64,000 bases of DNA from an uncultured Porphyromonadaceae bacterium (GTDB lineage: Bacteria > Bacteroidota > Bacteroidia > Bacteroidales > Muribaculaceae). Positions within the stretch are counted from its first letter, which is position 1. Every line of letters begins with the position of its first letter. Below, piece after piece: positions 49,984 through 61,173 of this stretch. The position numbers and the translations under genes are program-made. A model generated the notes under the pieces. It had not been told where the DNA came from and did no database searches. It saw only the letters and a program-made list of their open reading frames with translations. The DNA lies in NCBI GenBank assembly GCA_947177635.1, contig CAMWVQ010000006.1, positions 1 through 64,000 of the forward strand, written 5' to 3'.

Positions 49984-52900
49984 ATTTCCGTGAACTTGCA
50001 GAAGGTGCAGGCGTGGTCGTTCTGAGCCGCCGTGAACGGAATCTCCGGATTGAAGAGGTCGTCAAGCACCTCCAGCATCATATCGTTGAATTCAATGACA
50101 TAGTCGCGGTAATCGGTGATTTCTGTTTTCTTTCTCCCTCTCTTGTCGTCTGCCGAAGGTGAAGAAATACGCAGGGGGGAGAAAGGCGTTGTCGCTACCT
50201 TCCTGATGGAATATATCCAGGGCTGTATGGGCTCGTCGAGGTTCTTGGCCTGGGCGAGGGCCTGGCAATACAGAAACAGCTGCAACATAGCTTTGGCTCT
50301 CTTCCCGGATTTACCCCTGTCCTGGAACATGTCACGGATGTCGATGATTGATGTCTCATCCTCTCCGGTCTTGTAGTCAATGATTCTCAGCACACTGTCG
50401 CCATCTTTTGTCGAGATTCGGTCGATACGGTCGATGGAATAGGTGTAATTTATCTCGATGGATGAGGTTGAGCCTTGCAGACGCAACCGTCCCGGGACGC
50501 CGAACTCTCCGGCAATATATTCAAACTCGCCCGCTTCGATTTCCCGCCGTAAAACCAGAAGGATATATTTCTTCATTATTTCCCCGAAAATCTCCGCGTC
50601 TCCTTTCAGCGGGGTCAGGCAGTTGTCGCCAAGCCGGTTGTAATGCCGGTTGATGCGGCGGGTGATCGCCTGTTCGATGGAGACCTCTTTTTTCATCAGG
50701 GCTTCGATGGCCTGTCGTGTGAAACGCCCTTCGGGCAGGGTGTGACGCTCAGCCCCGTACAGGTCTTCAAGCACACCATGGATGATGGTTCCGTAGGTGC
50801 TTTCGTCCATATAGTCGTGAAACTCATCCTCCCTCTTGTACCCGGCGATGCACGTTAGATAGAACGACAGCGGACAGTTGATATATTGGTTGATGGAGCT
50901 TGCCGATAGGGGGCGAGGATTCTCCACGGTCAGGTAGCGCTTCAGCTCGGCCATTATCTCAGGTGTTTTCCTTACGCTCAGCTGGGGGGTGTCTCTTGAC
51001 TCCACTCCATATCCGAGAATGCGTGAGGATATTCCTGCCGGTTTGTACAGGTGCAGGAGCTGTCCCAGGTAGCGAGACATCTGCCCACCGCCCACGCCTT
51101 GGGTACGGGCGTCATAGAGGAGGAACACTCGTGAGGCACGGGAAATCATCCTGTAGAAGTAATAAGAGTAGATGCTTTCCTGATGGTCTTGTGTGGCCAT
51201 GCCGTATGCGCGCCGCAGGTGGGGAGGAATGAATGATTTCTGATAGTGTTTTCTTGGAAACACCTTCTCGTTCATCGACGGGATGATGACATTCTCGAAA
51301 TCAAGGCCGCGTGCCTCCAGCACCCCCATCACCTGAAGCCCGTTGAGTGGACGTCCCTCGAAATTTACAGTCTCCCCGCCGACCAATCGTTCTATCAGAT
51401 GAAACAGTGTGGAGTCGGCGAGGAAGATGTCACGTTGCGTGAGATAGCGCGAGGAGAGATCGCGCAGTCGGCCAATTGCCCTAAGATAGGCCCTGGCGAG
51501 CATCCGGTCGACCAGTGCTCCGGCATTCATAGACTCGGCGCATTCAACCTCTGTCCCGTCTATGTCAGTGACCGCTTCTGTCTTGGTGTCATCGGCCATA
51601 TGTGAGAGAAGCCAGTTGAACAGGTTCTCGAAGTAAGAGAATACCTCTTCTCGGGAGCCGGAGTCCTCCACATATTTGAACAGAGTGGACAACCCGGGGT
51701 GATGTTCCGTGAGGTACGCGCCATCGATATTGTACCACCGGTTGACGTTTATGTCATACACGATGCGGCTGCACTCTGCCGGATAGGTCTGGCGAATAAG
51801 CGGGTGGGTCAGTACCTTGAGGACATCTTCATAGAAGAATGTATGTCCGGCGTCTCTGCTTTTTCTTGAACGCAGGTGCATGGACACGATGTCCCTGACC
51901 AGCCCGGCGGCCTTGCTGTCGCGCAGCCGGTAACCCATGGTCAGGTTGACTGGAGTCACCCATTCAGGTAGGGCGGCCACGATTCCCCGAGCCATCGTTT
52001 CCTGTGGCAGGATTATGGCGGTGCGACGCAACAGTTCGGGATTCCATTCCCCGGATTTGGGATAAAGGTGGCCTACAATCGCGCCTGCCAGTTTTGCCTG
52101 GGCTGCCTTTGACGCTATTCCGGATATTTCTATGCGTGGAAATCCGGTGATACGCTCCACGCAATCATACAATGAGGGGAAAAGGCGGGTGTAATGGTCA
52201 AGGAACGCGGCAGTAGTGTTGCCGGGCATCAAGAAGGCGGGAGAAGCGTCGTCGAAGTAGAAGTCGGCGAAAGGCCCCGTGAAAAGGTCTTCTCCACGTT
52301 TTTCTTTCATTTCCTTGAATATGGACTCTTCGGCCCTGGAGAGCATGTTGAAACCGACGAATATGTATCTCTTGTGGTCGAAATCGCTCCTTTCGCGTTC
52401 TTTTATGATTCTGGTGGCCTCTCTGTATGCCATGCCCGGGTAAAACAAGCCCGCTTCGGCCATTTTGCGCCGGAAGGTCTCATACAATTCGAGCATAACT
52501 TGCCATAGGCGGAAAAAACGGAGCGCGCTTCCCCGGGAGTCCTCATCCTGCCGGGAGCCTTCATCATCAGGTGTCCCGGCGTGCAGTATGTGGTTCCAGA
52601 ACGAGTCGTTATATTCCGGAATGCGTTCCACCCGCCAGTGGCGTTTTATCTCCTCGATAACCTCCGGCTCCAGGTAGTTGGCGGAAATCTCACGGTAATG
52701 TTCCAGGTTCGGGAAAAGCTGGGCGGCGTCGACCAGATACATGTCAACGTCGTTGAAGTCGCCGATTATCATATCGGACCAGCGTTGGAACTTGTTGAAA
52801 TCCACCATCTCGGCGATTTCCTGTGCTTCGCGGCTCCCTCCCGCGTGCCTGAAAATGACTTCACGGTAAGCCTGGTAGAGAATAAGTATCATCTCCAGTC

Positions 52901-53120
52901 GTTCGGCGGGTTTCCCTGGAACCATATCCTCGATGAAGCTTGATATGGTTGTTGACGCAGGGTGAACCACGCTGATGCCAAGCTCCCTTGACGCGCGGGC
53001 GAATGCGTGGTGGAAGAACACGCCGCTGCGCTTGTTGGGAAAGACAAAGCAATAATCCTGGAGGTCGGCTCCTTCATTGAGGATATATGCCTCGGCGATG
53101 CTGTAAAGGAAAGGTTTCAT
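49962..53120 (-). CDS. AddB-like PD-(D/E)XK nuclease/helicase-subunit protein
   Basis: INCPLSFYLTCIAGY...LRIIDYKTGEDE (PD-D/E-XK) and CTFCKFTEICR (Fe-S cysteines); 1052 aa. Confidence 0.85.
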   Translation of the reverse strand: MKPFLYSIAEAYILNEGADLQDYCFVFPNKRSGVFFHHAFARASRELGISVVHPASTTISSFIEDMVPGKPAERLEMILILYQAYREVIFRHAGGSREAQEIAEMVDFNKFQRWSDMIIGDFNDVDMYLVDAAQLFPNLEHYREISANYLEPEVIEEIKRHWRVERIPEYNDSFWNHILHAGTPDDEGSRQDEDSRGSALRFFRLWQVMLELYETFRRKMAEAGLFYPGMAYREATRIIKERERSDFDHKRYIFVGFNMLSRAEESIFKEMKEKRGEDLFTGPFADFYFDDASPAFLMPGNTTAAFLDHYTRLFPSLYDCVERITGFPRIEISGIASKAAQAKLAGAIVGHLYPKSGEWNPELLRRTAIILPQETMARGIVAALPEWVTPVNLTMGYRLRDSKAAGLVRDIVSMHLRSRKSRDAGHTFFYEDVLKVLTHPLIRQTYPAECSRIVYDINVNRWYNIDGAYLTEHHPGLSTLFKYVEDSGSREEVFSYFENLFNWLLSHMADDTKTEAVTDIDGTEVECAESMNAGALVDRMLARAYLRAIGRLRDLSSRYLTQRDIFLADSTLFHLIERLVGGETVNFEGRPLNGLQVMGVLEARGLDFENVIIPSMNEKVFPRKHYQKSFIPPHLRRAYGMATQDHQESIYSYYFYRMISRASRVFLLYDARTQGVGGGQMSRYLGQLLHLYKPAGISSRILGYGVESRDTPQLSVRKTPEIMAELKRYLTVENPRPLSASSINQYINCPLSFYLTCIAGYKREDEFHDYMDESTYGTIIHGVLEDLYGAERHTLPEGRFTRQAIEALMKKEVSIEQAITRRINRHYNRLGDNCLTPLKGDAEIFGEIMKKYILLVLRREIEAGEFEYIAGEFGVPGRLRLQGSTSSIEINYTYSIDRIDRISTKDGDSVLRIIDYKTGEDETSIIDIRDMFQDRGKSGKRAKAMLQLFLYCQALAQAKNLDEPIQPWIYSIRKVATTPFSPLRISSPSADDKRGRKKTEITDYRDYVIEFNDMMLEVLDDLFNPEIPFTAAQNDHACTFCKFTEICRRRQK

Positions 53121-54235
53121 CTTTTCAATAGCAGGATTACCTTGACGGCCACGTCGAAAAATATTATTTTCCCGTTGCCATTGGCCAGGATGTCCTCTTC
53201 AGCCTTGTTGAACAGCGACGACAATTGTTCCACGTTCCGTTCATTGATGAACGGCGAAAAATTGCGGCTGAAAGCCGTTTCCTCCCGGTTGAGGTAGTTG
53301 AGTTGTTCGATTTTCAGATTGGCGATGAAGTTCTCGCGTATCTGTCGCTGGCAATAGCCGCAGAAACGGCCGGCCTGTTCGCGCCCCAGGGCGGCTGCGT
53401 CCTGGCTCCATTTCTTGAGCAAGCCGATTTTGCGCTGGTAGGCGAGTCGCATGAGCTTTTGGAACAGCTCAAGGAACTCGCGGTTCTCGCCATGGCTGGA
53501 AAGGGCTTTCTCGGCGGCCAGAACGCTGCCCCCTGCCAGGTGGGCGAGAGGCAGTGCGTCTTCTGGCGCGATTGAGTGGCATGCTTGAAGGTATGACGAA
53601 ACCTCTCCGTCAGACAACCTTTTCATCTCAAGCCGCTGCAGGCGGGAGTAAATGGTCGGAAGGATTGCTCCCGGTGAGTTGGATACGAAAATCAGTTTGA
53701 CGCCGGGAAGCGGTTCCTCTATGAGCTTTAGTAACTTGTTGGCGCATTGGTTGTTCATCTTCTCCGGGAGCCACATGATCACGACTTTGCACGATGCTCC
53801 GTGTGAGGTGAAGGAGAGCTTGCGGATGATTTCCTGTGATTCATCGACATATATCACCGGCTGTCCGTTTGGATTCCCCAGCATCCGCTGCCAGCTTTCG
53901 AAGTCCATATAGGGGCTGTCATTTAGAAATTCTTTCCACAGCGACATAAAATCATCGCTGACAGCTCCGCCCGCAGATTTCAGCACGGGGAAAGAGTAGA
54001 TGGTGTCGATGTGGTTGAACGACTGGTGCTGCACACACGACGGGCAGTGCCCGCAGGAGTCTCCATCAGTGCGATTGGCGCAATGGATGTATTGCGCCGT
54101 GGCACGGGCCATCGCGAATTTTCCGGTGCCGGGAGGGCCTTCAATCACCAGGGCATGGGGAAGGCGGTCGTTGTCGGCCATTGTCCGCAGGCGTTCCTTG
54201 ACGGATTCGTGGCCAAGTATTTCTGAAAATCTCAT
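53117..54235 (-). CDS. holB: DNA polymerase III delta' subunit
   Basis: LGHESVKERLRTMADNDRLPHALVIEGPPGTGKFAMARATAQYIHC; CGHCPSC zinc motif. Confidence 0.9.
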   Translation of the reverse strand: MRFSEILGHESVKERLRTMADNDRLPHALVIEGPPGTGKFAMARATAQYIHCANRTDGDSCGHCPSCVQHQSFNHIDTIYSFPVLKSAGGAVSDDFMSLWKEFLNDSPYMDFESWQRMLGNPNGQPVIYVDESQEIIRKLSFTSHGASCKVVIMWLPEKMNNQCANKLLKLIEEPLPGVKLIFVSNSPGAILPTIYSRLQRLEMKRLSDGEVSSYLQACHSIAPEDALPLAHLAGGSVLAAEKALSSHGENREFLELFQKLMRLAYQRKIGLLKKWSQDAAALGREQAGRFCGYCQRQIRENFIANLKIEQLNYLNREETAFSRNFSPFINERNVEQLSSLFNKAEEDILANGNGKIIFFDVAVKVILLLKR

Positions 54236-54284
54236 AGATGGAGGTCTGTGATGTTGTGTGACGGGCAGGGATTGGTGTCGGTTT

Positions 54285-55292
54285 TCATTGGAAACTTGAG
54301 CGTGGTATGTCGGCGATAGGCAACAGGCCGTTCATTATCGCGAAGATGGTAAGGCCTGCGGGGGAGTGGATTCGGAGTTTTCCGCATATGTTACGTCTGT
54401 GGGTGGCCACAGTGTGTACTGACAGGTATAGCTGGTTGGCTATCTCCTTGTTGGTTAGCCCCTTGGCTATGAGACACACGATTTCTTTCTCGCGCTCAGA
54501 CAGGGAGTTGAGCTTTTCGGCGTCGGTTGATGAGTCAGATTCGTCATCGTCTGTGTCTGCGGTTTTGCTTGTGTGTGAGGCGTCTTCGCTCTGCCTCAGG
54601 CTCTCCTCCTGCTCGATTTTCGTTTCAAGACGTCTCACAGCCGGTATGAATAGGTCGTCCTCCGCCAGGCAATGCGCGCTAAGGTCTTGCTCGCATGTTA
54701 TGATGTCGAACAATGCTGATGTGAGCAGGTCATTCGTGTTCTCGGGATAATATCTGACGATTATGTCTTTAAGTTCCTGAAGTTTCGGGGCGATGTGTAT
54801 GTGGCCCTTGGCGAAAGACTCTATGGAGAAGTTCTTGTCGAGTGTTCCCTCGAGTAGCCCGGCCACATATGGGAACACATGGTCGTTTTCCACCTCCATA
54901 TGTGTGCGAACTTCTGTTGCGTAATCGTCGTAAAATCTTAGAATGAGAAATCCGATTGAATTAACTCCTGAAATATCGATAGCTTCGAGAAGCTTCCTGC
55001 GAATCATTGGAAGCTGAAAGTCGAGGAAATAGCTGTGGGCTTTTTTCAGGTAGGCCATGAGCTGCTCGAGGTCTATGTTGTCAGGGTTGTATGGGTGCCC
55101 TGAAATGTAGTCGGCAACAGTCAGGAAGGTCTGGCAATCTATACCTTGCTCCTTGCAGACCTCCTCGATTGTCTTGTCTCCGAAGCCCAGTGATATGCCG
55201 AATCGGCTCAAGGCCATAAGCAGCAGTGAGTTGTCGGAAATTATCGAGCGCATTGTCTGCGTCGGAGTGTAGGTGCTGTCAGGGGTTTTCAT
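54285..55292 (-). CDS. ScdA/RIC-type (ScdA_N + hemerythrin) protein fused to LuxR-type HTH
   Basis: MRSIISDNSLLLMALSRFGISLGFGDKTIEEVCKEQGIDCQTFL (ScdA_N-like); THMEVENDHVFPYV and SAHCLAEDDLFIPAV (hemerythrin H/E); LSEREKEIVCLIAKGLTNKEIANQLYLSVHTVATHRRNICGKL (LuxR HTH). Confidence 0.88.
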   Translation of the reverse strand: MKTPDSTYTPTQTMRSIISDNSLLLMALSRFGISLGFGDKTIEEVCKEQGIDCQTFLTVADYISGHPYNPDNIDLEQLMAYLKKAHSYFLDFQLPMIRRKLLEAIDISGVNSIGFLILRFYDDYATEVRTHMEVENDHVFPYVAGLLEGTLDKNFSIESFAKGHIHIAPKLQELKDIIVRYYPENTNDLLTSALFDIITCEQDLSAHCLAEDDLFIPAVRRLETKIEQEESLRQSEDASHTSKTADTDDDESDSSTDAEKLNSLSEREKEIVCLIAKGLTNKEIANQLYLSVHTVATHRRNICGKLRIHSPAGLTIFAIMNGLLPIADIPRSSFQ

Positions 55293-55632
55293 ATCGGTGG
55301 TTTCTGAGTATGCGGATTGTAATGCCGATTTGGCGGTCGTATGTGGCAGAAGGGTCGAGACGCGATATGGTTGCCCCGAAAGCTTCTCCCCATCCCATAT
55401 CAAGCATCAGGGCCAGCGGCTGGTTCTTCCTGAACGGAATATAACCGAGCTTGAGGTGTTGTCCTGCGGCTTCAGTGAAGACGGCTATCGCAGCAGAATC
55501 GTTTTCATTGTCTGCTTCCCTGACGAGGATTACCTGCTGGCCGACTTCAAGGTGAGGCCACGCCAAGTCGGCGTCTCCGTAGAGTCGTCCTGCGATATAT
55601 GTGTCGAGGTAATATGCTCTGTCTCGGGTCAT
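55279..55632 (-). CDS. Stand-alone HIRAN-domain protein
   Basis: YIAGRLYGDADLAWPHLEVGQQVILVREADNENDSAAIAVFT...LGYIPFRKNQPLALMLD; stop lies within the start region of the next gene. Confidence 0.8.
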   Translation of the reverse strand: MTRDRAYYLDTYIAGRLYGDADLAWPHLEVGQQVILVREADNENDSAAIAVFTEAAGQHLKLGYIPFRKNQPLALMLDMGWGEAFGATISRLDPSATYDRQIGITIRILRNHRYENP

Positions 55633-55858
55633 CTTTCAGGTATATAGCTTCTTGTGGATAGTCGGTTGAGGCCTCCGGAATAATCCGGAATAAAAACTGA
55701 TACGGACAAAATGAAAATATTTTTCATTTACTCCACATATCTTTATGATTTCACCCCCAAAATTAACGAAATTAGCCCGAAAAAACAAATAAATCAGAAT
55801 ATTTGATGAATTTCAATAGCATTATTTTATTACACGATTGGGATTTTTATGGATAAAA

Positions 55859-55891
55859 TTTGCATTAATGAGAAAAAAATGATTACCTTTG
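55859..55891 (+). promoter_or_regulatory. Promoter of glycogen synthase operon
   Basis: TTTG-N21-TACCTTTG. Confidence 0.75.
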
Positions 55892-55932
55892 CACCCTAAA
55901 CAGGACAATTTCAAACAAACTGAATTTTCGTT

Positions 55933-57615
55933 ATGAAGTTTGACCCCGTGAATCTTGATATGATTTTTGAGACGAGCTGGGAGGTTTGTAATAAAATAGG
56001 AGGTATTTATACCGTTTTATCTACAAAAGCCCAGACGCTCCAAAACCTATATAAAGACAAAACGATATTCATAGGTCCGGATGTCTGGACCGAAGACAAT
56101 CCCTCCCCTTATTTTTCGGAGGTGCCTTCTCTTCTGAAGCCTTGGCGAGACAAAGCCCTTCTTCCCGAAGGGGTGTCGGTGAGAGTCGGCAGGTGGAACA
56201 TCCCCGGCAAGCCCATTGTAATCTTGGTTGATTTCAAGGGCATGTACAAACTCAAGGATTATTATTATGGTGAGATGTGGGAACGTTTCCGGGTGGACTC
56301 CCTGCATGCATACGGCGACTACGACGAAGGTTGTGCCTTCGCCCTGGCTGCCGGTGCTGTCATAGAGAGCATCTGTTCCTACAAGCGAATGCGTCATAAG
56401 AACGTCCTTGCCCATTTCGATGAGTGGACAACCGGTATGGGGCTCCTCTACACCAAATGGAAAGTTCCTTTTGTCGGAACAATCTTCACCACTCACGCAA
56501 CCTCAATCGGGCGAAGCATCTGCGGAAACGGCAAGCCGCTCTACGATTATCTGCCCGGATACAACGGCGACCAGATGGCGCGCGAGCTTAATATGGAGTC
56601 GAAGCATTCCCTCGAAAAGGCCGCGGCCCATGCTGCCGATTGCTTCACCACAGTGAGCGATGTGACCGCCGCCGAGTGCGAGCAGCTGCTTGAGCGCCGC
56701 CCCGACATCGTGACCCCCAACGGCTTTCCCGCCGATTGGGCTCCCACCAAGATTCGCCAGAAGCGTGCCCGTCAGGCGGCCCGCGAAGCTATGTTGAATG
56801 TCGGTTCCAGATTGTCTGGCCGTACCCTTCCTGAGGATACATTCATTGTCGCCACCTCGGGCCGGTGTGAGTTCCGCAACAAAGGCATCGATGCCTTCCT
56901 TGACGCCGCCAATATGCTAAACGACATGGCTTCCTCGCGCAACCTTCTCCTATATATATTGGTGCCCGCCTGGTCAAAGGCTCCCCGCGCTGATTTGAAG
57001 GAGGCGTTGGCAGCCGGAGATGGCTCTACCCCCGCCGCTCCCTTGGCGGAACCGGTGATTACCCATCAGCTCAACAATCCCGACGAGGATCCGATAATCG
57101 GCCGCATCCGTCAGCTTGGATTCGCATCACAGCCTGCTGATGCCAAAGTTCAGGTGGTTTATGTCCCCTGTTATCTGACAGGCAATGACGGAATCCTGGA
57201 TATGGCATATTACGATGTGCTCGCCGGGATAGACCTGACGGTGTTCCCTTCCTATTACGAGCCTTGGGGCTACACTCCTCTTGAAAGTGTGGCATTCGGT
57301 GTGCCCACCGTCACCACATCGCTTTCAGGGTTCGGCCAGTGGGTCCTCTCTTCCGGCAAGAATGGATTCGACAAGAGCGGCGTAACCGTCATACCCCGCA
57401 CCGACTCCAACTACCACGAAGTCGTAAAGTCCCTGGCCGACTCGATGATGGCAATGGCCGAAGCTTCTCCGGAGGTGATTGCCGCCGATTCGGCCGCCGC
57501 CCGCGAGACTGCCGACAAAGCCGAGTGGAATTACTTCATAACCTATTATGTCGAGGCGTTCCGTATGGCGCTCGCAGCCGCAGACAAGCGGCGCGACGAG
57601 CAGATTCACGGATGA
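55933..57615 (+). CDS. Glycogen synthase, GT3 (eukaryotic GYS-like) type
   Basis: [78 protein letters not shown]. Confidence 0.9.
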   Translation: MKFDPVNLDMIFETSWEVCNKIGGIYTVLSTKAQTLQNLYKDKTIFIGPDVWTEDNPSPYFSEVPSLLKPWRDKALLPEGVSVRVGRWNIPGKPIVILVDFKGMYKLKDYYYGEMWERFRVDSLHAYGDYDEGCAFALAAGAVIESICSYKRMRHKNVLAHFDEWTTGMGLLYTKWKVPFVGTIFTTHATSIGRSICGNGKPLYDYLPGYNGDQMARELNMESKHSLEKAAAHAADCFTTVSDVTAAECEQLLERRPDIVTPNGFPADWAPTKIRQKRARQAAREAMLNVGSRLSGRTLPEDTFIVATSGRCEFRNKGIDAFLDAANMLNDMASSRNLLLYILVPAWSKAPRADLKEALAAGDGSTPAAPLAEPVITHQLNNPDEDPIIGRIRQLGFASQPADAKVQVVYVPCYLTGNDGILDMAYYDVLAGIDLTVFPSYYEPWGYTPLESVAFGVPTVTTSLSGFGQWVLSSGKNGFDKSGVTVIPRTDSNYHEVVKSLADSMMAMAEASPEVIAADSAAARETADKAEWNYFITYYVEAFRMALAAADKRRDEQIHG

Positions 57616-57700
57616 CGCCGCAGGCATATGGGTATTCTGGATGATACTACATTCATCTATATATAAAAACAATCACACAAACTATACACCATTTCACTAC

Positions 57701-60256
57701 ATGAAACTCCAAGTCAGCAACACTAATGTCCCCGTATGGCGCGACATCACAGTGAAATCCGACCTCCCTTCGAAGCTCAAGTCTCTTGAGGAGATTGCCA
57801 AAAACCTCTGGTGGGTCTGGAACAGCGAAGCCAAGGCCGTTTTCCACGATCTTGATGTGGATCTTTGGCGCGCGACCGGTGAAAATCCCGTCATGCTTCT
57901 CCAGCAGTTGTCTTCCGAACGTCTTGATGAGGTCATCGCCGACAAGAAAATGATGGAGCGCATCGAGCATGTTTATGCTATGTTCAAGGAATACATGGCC
58001 AAGCCGATGCGTGACGACCTCCCATCCGTGGCATACTTCTCTATGGAGTACGGCCTTTGCAACGCCCTGAAGATTTACTCCGGCGGCCTCGGTGTGCTTG
58101 CCGGTGACTATATCAAGGAGGCTTCCGATTCGCGTGTCCCGATGACCGCTGTCGGCTTCCTCTATCGTTATGGCTACTTCTCGCAGACCCTCAGCGTGGA
58201 CGGCCAGCAGATCGCCAACTACGAACCCCAGAACTTCAACCAGCTCCCCATCGAGCAGGTGATGGAAGAGTCTGGCCGCCCGATGATTCTCGAAGTGCCT
58301 TACCATGACCGTATTATCTACAGCCATGTGTGGCGTGTCAATGTGGGCCGCATGAACCTATACCTGATGGACACCGACTTCGAGATGAACTCTGAATTCG
58401 ACCGTCCCATCACTCACAAGCTCTATGGCGGCGACTGGGAAAACCGCATCAAACAGGAATACCTGCTCGGTATCGGTGGTGTGCTGATGCTCAAGAAACT
58501 TGGCATCAAGAGCGACCTCTTCCATTGCAACGAGGGTCACGCCGCCCTCCTCAACCTCCAGCGTCTTGTAGACTTCGTGCAGGAGAAGCATCTTGACTTC
58601 CAGGTCGCCCTTGAGCTTGTGCGTGCATCAAGCCTCTACACCGTCCACACTCCCGTGCCTGCCGGTCACGACTACTTCGACGAAGGTCTCTTCGGCAAGT
58701 ATATGGGCGGCTTCCCCGCGAAGCTCGGTATCTCCTGGAACGACCTCATGAACATGGGTCGCGAGAACCCCAACACCAACGAGCGCTTCTCTATGAGCGT
58801 CTTCGCCCTCAACACCTGCCAGGAAGCCAACGGCGTAAGCTGGCTCCACGGCGAGGTTTCCAAGAAGATGTTCGCCGGCATCTGGAAGGGTTACAACTGG
58901 CAGGAAAGCCATGTGGGTTATGTGACCAACGGTGTGCATATGCCCACCTGGGCCGCTTCTGAGTGGAAAGAATTCTACGGCGACAAGCTCGGTCAGGAAG
59001 TATTCGACAACCAGGCCAACCCTGACAACTGGAAGGGCATTCTCAAATGTTCCGACCAGGAAATCTGGAACATGCGAATGACGATGAAGAACAAGTTCAT
59101 CAACTTCGTGAAGAAGGATTTCAAGGCCAAATGGCTTGCCAACCAAGGCGATCCCTCCTCAGTGATGAAGATTGTCGACAAAATCAACCCCAACGCCCTC
59201 ATCATCGGTTTCGCCCGCCGTTTCGCCACATACAAGCGTGCCCACCTCCTCTTCACCGACCTGGAGCGCCTGTCTAAGATTGTCAACAACGAGCAGTTCC
59301 CCGTGCAGTTTGTCTTCTCCGGCAAGGCTCACCCCGCTGATGCCGCCGGCCAGGGCCTGATCAAGCGCATCATGGAAATCTCCCGTATGCCTGAGTTCCT
59401 TGGCAAGATTATCTTCCTCGAAGACTACAATATGATTGTGGCCAAGCGCCTTGTCTCCGGTGTCGACATCTGGCTCAACACTCCGACCCGTCCCCTCGAA
59501 GCATCCGGAACATCCGGCGAGAAGGCCGAGATGAACGGTGTGCTCAACTTCTCCGTGCTTGACGGATGGTGGTATGAGGGATATCGTTTCGCCGAGGATG
59601 CCGGATGGGCACTCACCGACAAGCGTACCTACACCGACCAGGGCCAGCAGGACAAGCTCGATGCCGCTACCATCTACTCGATGCTCGAAAACGAGATTGT
59701 TCCCCTCTACTACGCCAAGAACTCCAAGGGTTACTCCCCCGAATGGGTGCAGTACATCAAGCGTTCCATCGCCAAGATTGCTCCCCACTTCACGATGACC
59801 CGAATGATCAACGACTACATCGACCGCTTCTACCTCAAGGAGGCCGACCGCACCAAGCGTCTGTCCGCAGACAACTACGCCAAGGCTAAGGAAATCGCCG
59901 CCTGGAAAGAGAAAGTCGCTGCCGCCTGGGATGGCATCAAGGTCTTCGATATCGAGACTTCCGATATCACCAACTCCACCACCGGCACAGACTACACCGT
60001 CCGCGCCATCGTCGATACCAACGGTCTCGGCAAGGATCTCGGTCTGGAGCTCGTCGTTTACAAGGCTATGGATGGTGAGGAGAAACTCTGTTACACCAAG
60101 CCTTTCGATGTCATCAAGGAGGAAGGCAATGTGCTGACCTACCAGCTCAACGCCAAGCTCAAGGATGCAGGTGTGTTCCGTTACGGTTACCGTCTCTACC
60201 CCGTTAACCCCGCGCTGCCCCATCGTATGGACTTCGCATACACACGTTGGATCTGA
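57701..60256 (+). CDS. glgP: Alpha-glucan (glycogen) phosphorylase, short type
   Basis: [78 protein letters not shown]. Confidence 0.95.
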   Translation: MKLQVSNTNVPVWRDITVKSDLPSKLKSLEEIAKNLWWVWNSEAKAVFHDLDVDLWRATGENPVMLLQQLSSERLDEVIADKKMMERIEHVYAMFKEYMAKPMRDDLPSVAYFSMEYGLCNALKIYSGGLGVLAGDYIKEASDSRVPMTAVGFLYRYGYFSQTLSVDGQQIANYEPQNFNQLPIEQVMEESGRPMILEVPYHDRIIYSHVWRVNVGRMNLYLMDTDFEMNSEFDRPITHKLYGGDWENRIKQEYLLGIGGVLMLKKLGIKSDLFHCNEGHAALLNLQRLVDFVQEKHLDFQVALELVRASSLYTVHTPVPAGHDYFDEGLFGKYMGGFPAKLGISWNDLMNMGRENPNTNERFSMSVFALNTCQEANGVSWLHGEVSKKMFAGIWKGYNWQESHVGYVTNGVHMPTWAASEWKEFYGDKLGQEVFDNQANPDNWKGILKCSDQEIWNMRMTMKNKFINFVKKDFKAKWLANQGDPSSVMKIVDKINPNALIIGFARRFATYKRAHLLFTDLERLSKIVNNEQFPVQFVFSGKAHPADAAGQGLIKRIMEISRMPEFLGKIIFLEDYNMIVAKRLVSGVDIWLNTPTRPLEASGTSGEKAEMNGVLNFSVLDGWWYEGYRFAEDAGWALTDKRTYTDQGQQDKLDAATIYSMLENEIVPLYYAKNSKGYSPEWVQYIKRSIAKIAPHFTMTRMINDYIDRFYLKEADRTKRLSADNYAKAKEIAAWKEKVAAAWDGIKVFDIETSDITNSTTGTDYTVRAIVDTNGLGKDLGLELVVYKAMDGEEKLCYTKPFDVIKEEGNVLTYQLNAKLKDAGVFRYGYRLYPVNPALPHRMDFAYTRWI

Positions 60257-60280
60257 TACCTTTCTTATCCAGTGTGACAC

Positions 60281-60317
60281 AAAAAAATCCGTTCCTGATT
60301 CAGGAACGGATTTTTTT
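60281..60317. terminator. Bidirectional terminator between glgP and bcp
   Basis: AAAAAAATCCGTTCCTGA-T-TCAGGAACGGATTTTTTT. Confidence 0.9.
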
Positions 60318-60351
60318 GTGTGTTTATGAATTCGCAGGTCGGTGGAATACG

Positions 60352-60810
60352 TTATTTTCCGAGGAGGTCGAGAATCTGTTCGGCGGCTCCCTTTGTGTTC
60401 ACCTTTGTTATGATGTGGGTTATTATATGGTCTGCGTCGGTTATGAAAGTGGTCCTGACCAGGCCCATATACTCGCGGCCGCACATTTTTTTCATCTGCC
60501 ACACGCCGAAAGCCTCGCTTACTTCGCCGGTCACATCGGTCAGCAGCGGGAAGGGAAGTTCGTGCTTGGTCGCGAATTTCAGGTGAGACGCGGGGGTGTC
60601 GCGGTTGATGCCTATTACCTGATAGCCCAGTTCCCGGAGCTTCTTGTAGCCGTCACGCAAGGCGCATGCCTCTGCGGTGCATCCCGGGGTGTTGTCTTTC
60701 GGATAAAAGTAGATGATGAGGGGAGTATGGGCATAGTCGCCGGAAGCGGTCACCATACGACCTTCGCCATCTATGCCAAGATTGTTGGGGATAATTTCTC
60801 CTGTTACCAT
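60352..60810 (-). CDS. bcp: Peroxiredoxin (Bcp-type thiol peroxidase)
   Basis: IIYFYPKDNTPGCTAEACALRDGYKKL. Confidence 0.93.
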   Translation of the reverse strand: MVTGEIIPNNLGIDGEGRMVTASGDYAHTPLIIYFYPKDNTPGCTAEACALRDGYKKLRELGYQVIGINRDTPASHLKFATKHELPFPLLTDVTGEVSEAFGVWQMKKMCGREYMGLVRTTFITDADHIITHIITKVNTKGAAEQILDLLGK

Positions 60811-60920
60811 AACATATGTTTTTATTAGGTTGCTTTTGTTTTTTTGGATTGTTTTGAAATCAGTGTCATTATTAAGAACAACACAATCTGTCTCAGGTTC
60901 GGCCCGTTTTTAAGTAAATA

Positions 60921-60975
60921 AAAAGCAACCGGCAACTTTCGCCTGATTTACAAGGAAGAGTTGCCGGTTGCTTTT
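60921..60975 (-). terminator. Terminator after rpmH
   Basis: AAAAGCAACCGGCAACT...AGTTGCCGGTTGCTTTT. Confidence 0.75.
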
Positions 60976-61017
60976 ACAAGGCTTGGCTCCGGATGCCGGG
61001 CCTTGAAACGTAAGAGA

Positions 61018-61173
61018 TTACTTGCGGCCGAGTGAGTCGGATACAGTAAGACGGGCACGGCCTTTGGCGCGACGACGGGCGAGGACCTTGCGGCCATCAG
61101 CGGTCGACATTCTTTCACGGAAACCGTGCTTGTTCACTCTCTTGCGGTTGGAAGGCTGATAAGTTCTTTTCAT
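61018..61173 (-). CDS. rpmH: 50S ribosomal protein L34
   Basis: Manual reverse translation [51 protein letters not shown]; absent from the supplied ORF track (51 aa). Confidence 0.97.
   Translation of the reverse strand: MKRTYQPSNRKRVNKHGFRERMSTADGRKVLARRRAKGRARLTVSDSLGRK

Noticed and set aside
59159-60502. 447-aa ORF antisense to glgP
   Set aside because: Shadow ORF of a conserved gene; repetitive V/G/D composition typical of antisense translation; crosses the glgP/bcp terminator
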